Source: Pseudomonadota bacterium
GTDB lineage: Bacteria; Myxococcota_A; Polyangia; Fen-1088
Direction: 5' to 3'
NCBI GenBank assembly: GCA_023438785.1
Contig: JAEXQJ010000368.1
Coordinates: forward strand, 1 to 6,230
Length of the DNA: 6,230 nucleotides
Part shown: one piece after another, positions 5,965 to 6,230 of the stretch
Layout: each line of letters opens with the position of its first letter
Numbering within the stretch: position 1 is the first letter of the stretch
The notes under the pieces: generated by a model
Database searches by the model: none
Told to the model about the DNA's origin: nothing
Seen by the model: the letters and a program-made list of their open reading frames with translations, nothing else
Made by a program: the position numbers and the translations under genes

Positions 5965-6230
5965 ATGATGCTGCGCCAGAGTCTCCTTCCCCTCTTGCTC
6001 CTGCTTGCGGGGGCAACCTGCTCGTTCAAGACACAGGGTTTGTCGAGCTCAGCCACCGGTCGGGACGCAACGGTTGAAAGGCCAGCCGACGCGGGGAGCG
6101 CGGGGACAGGCGGCGACAGGACCGACGCCCCGGTCGCGGGCGGGACGGGCGGCAACGCGGGCGCGGCTGGCAACGGCGGTGCAGGCACGCCGACGGGCGG
6201 GACCGCGGGCGCGGCTGGGCACGCGGGCAC
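5965..6230 (+). CDS. Gly/Ala-rich secreted or lipoprotein-like protein, 5' part only
   Basis: The frame is open from ATG 5965 to the window edge (88 complete codons), so the gene is cut off. The product starts MMLRQSLLPLLLLLAGATCSF: a basic residue, a run of Leu, then a small-residue stretch and Cys, as in an export signal. The AGATC sequence resembles a lipobox, but Thr just before the Cys is atypical, so lipidation is uncertain. After a short Ser/Thr/charged linker the chain becomes low-complexity Gly/Ala/Thr/Asn (GGTGGNAGAAGNGGAG and a related second copy). This is common in surface lipoproteins of myxobacteria, where such a spacer precedes a folded domain not visible here. No strong ribosome site precedes the start, and the next codon is also ATG. 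It has its own 105-bp upstream gap with palindromes, so it is probably a separate transcript from the radical SAM genes. Confidence 0.7.
   Translation, partial: MMLRQSLLPLLLLLAGATCSFKTQGLSSSATGRDATVERPADAGSAGTGGDRTDAPVAGGTGGNAGAAGNGGAGTPTGGTAGAAGHAG
6141..6230 (+). repeat. Imperfect 48-bp-period coding repeat in the Gly-rich spacer
   Basis: CGCGGGCGCGGCTGG occurs at 6156-6170 and again at 6204-6218, an exact 15-base match 48 bases (16 codons) apart. At protein level it gives GGNAGAAGN and GGTAGAAGH. It lies in the spacer of the lipoprotein-like gene and continues to the window edge, so the copy number is unknown. Confidence 0.5.

Overview
This 6.2-kb window is GC-rich bacterial DNA with strongly G/C-ending codons. 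The Gly/Ala/Thr-rich, lipoprotein-like protein at the right edge is of a kind common in myxobacteria. I infer a member of Myxococcota (Polyangia-like deltaproteobacteria), but no rRNA or marker gene confirms this.

Layout, left to right. Positions 1-366 hold no gene I can support. At 367-483 on the minus strand there is a 38-codon ORF with a perfect AGGAGG ribosome site, followed by a GC-rich hairpin and preceded by two small dyads. At 594-680 (minus) lies a short remnant of an IS66-type transposase that keeps the segment around the last catalytic Glu. From 755 to 2342 (minus) is a complete two-component system: a short two-TM sensor kinase, translationally coupled (8-bp overlap) to an OmpR/PhoB-type response regulator. 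A 66-bp gap that is AT-rich at its right end separates it from a divergent plus-strand pair of cobalamin-binding radical SAM enzymes: 2409-3953 (514 aa, B12-rSAM-DUF4070/HpnP-like architecture) and 4027-5859 (610 aa, unusual CX4CX2C cluster motif and a long N-terminal region). A 17-bp palindrome then precedes a truncated secreted or lipoprotein gene (5965 to the edge).

Reading as a system: the two B12-rSAM genes are probably one transcription unit and share a very short divergent control region with the kinase/regulator pair. The simplest inference is that the two-component system controls them, or is co-regulated with them. Enzymes of this class methylate or rearrange unactivated carbon atoms in lipids, antibiotics or ribosomal peptides; the substrate here is not evident. 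The 38-aa peptide is the only candidate peptide substrate in the window. It lies downstream of the regulator on the other strand, so the link is speculative.
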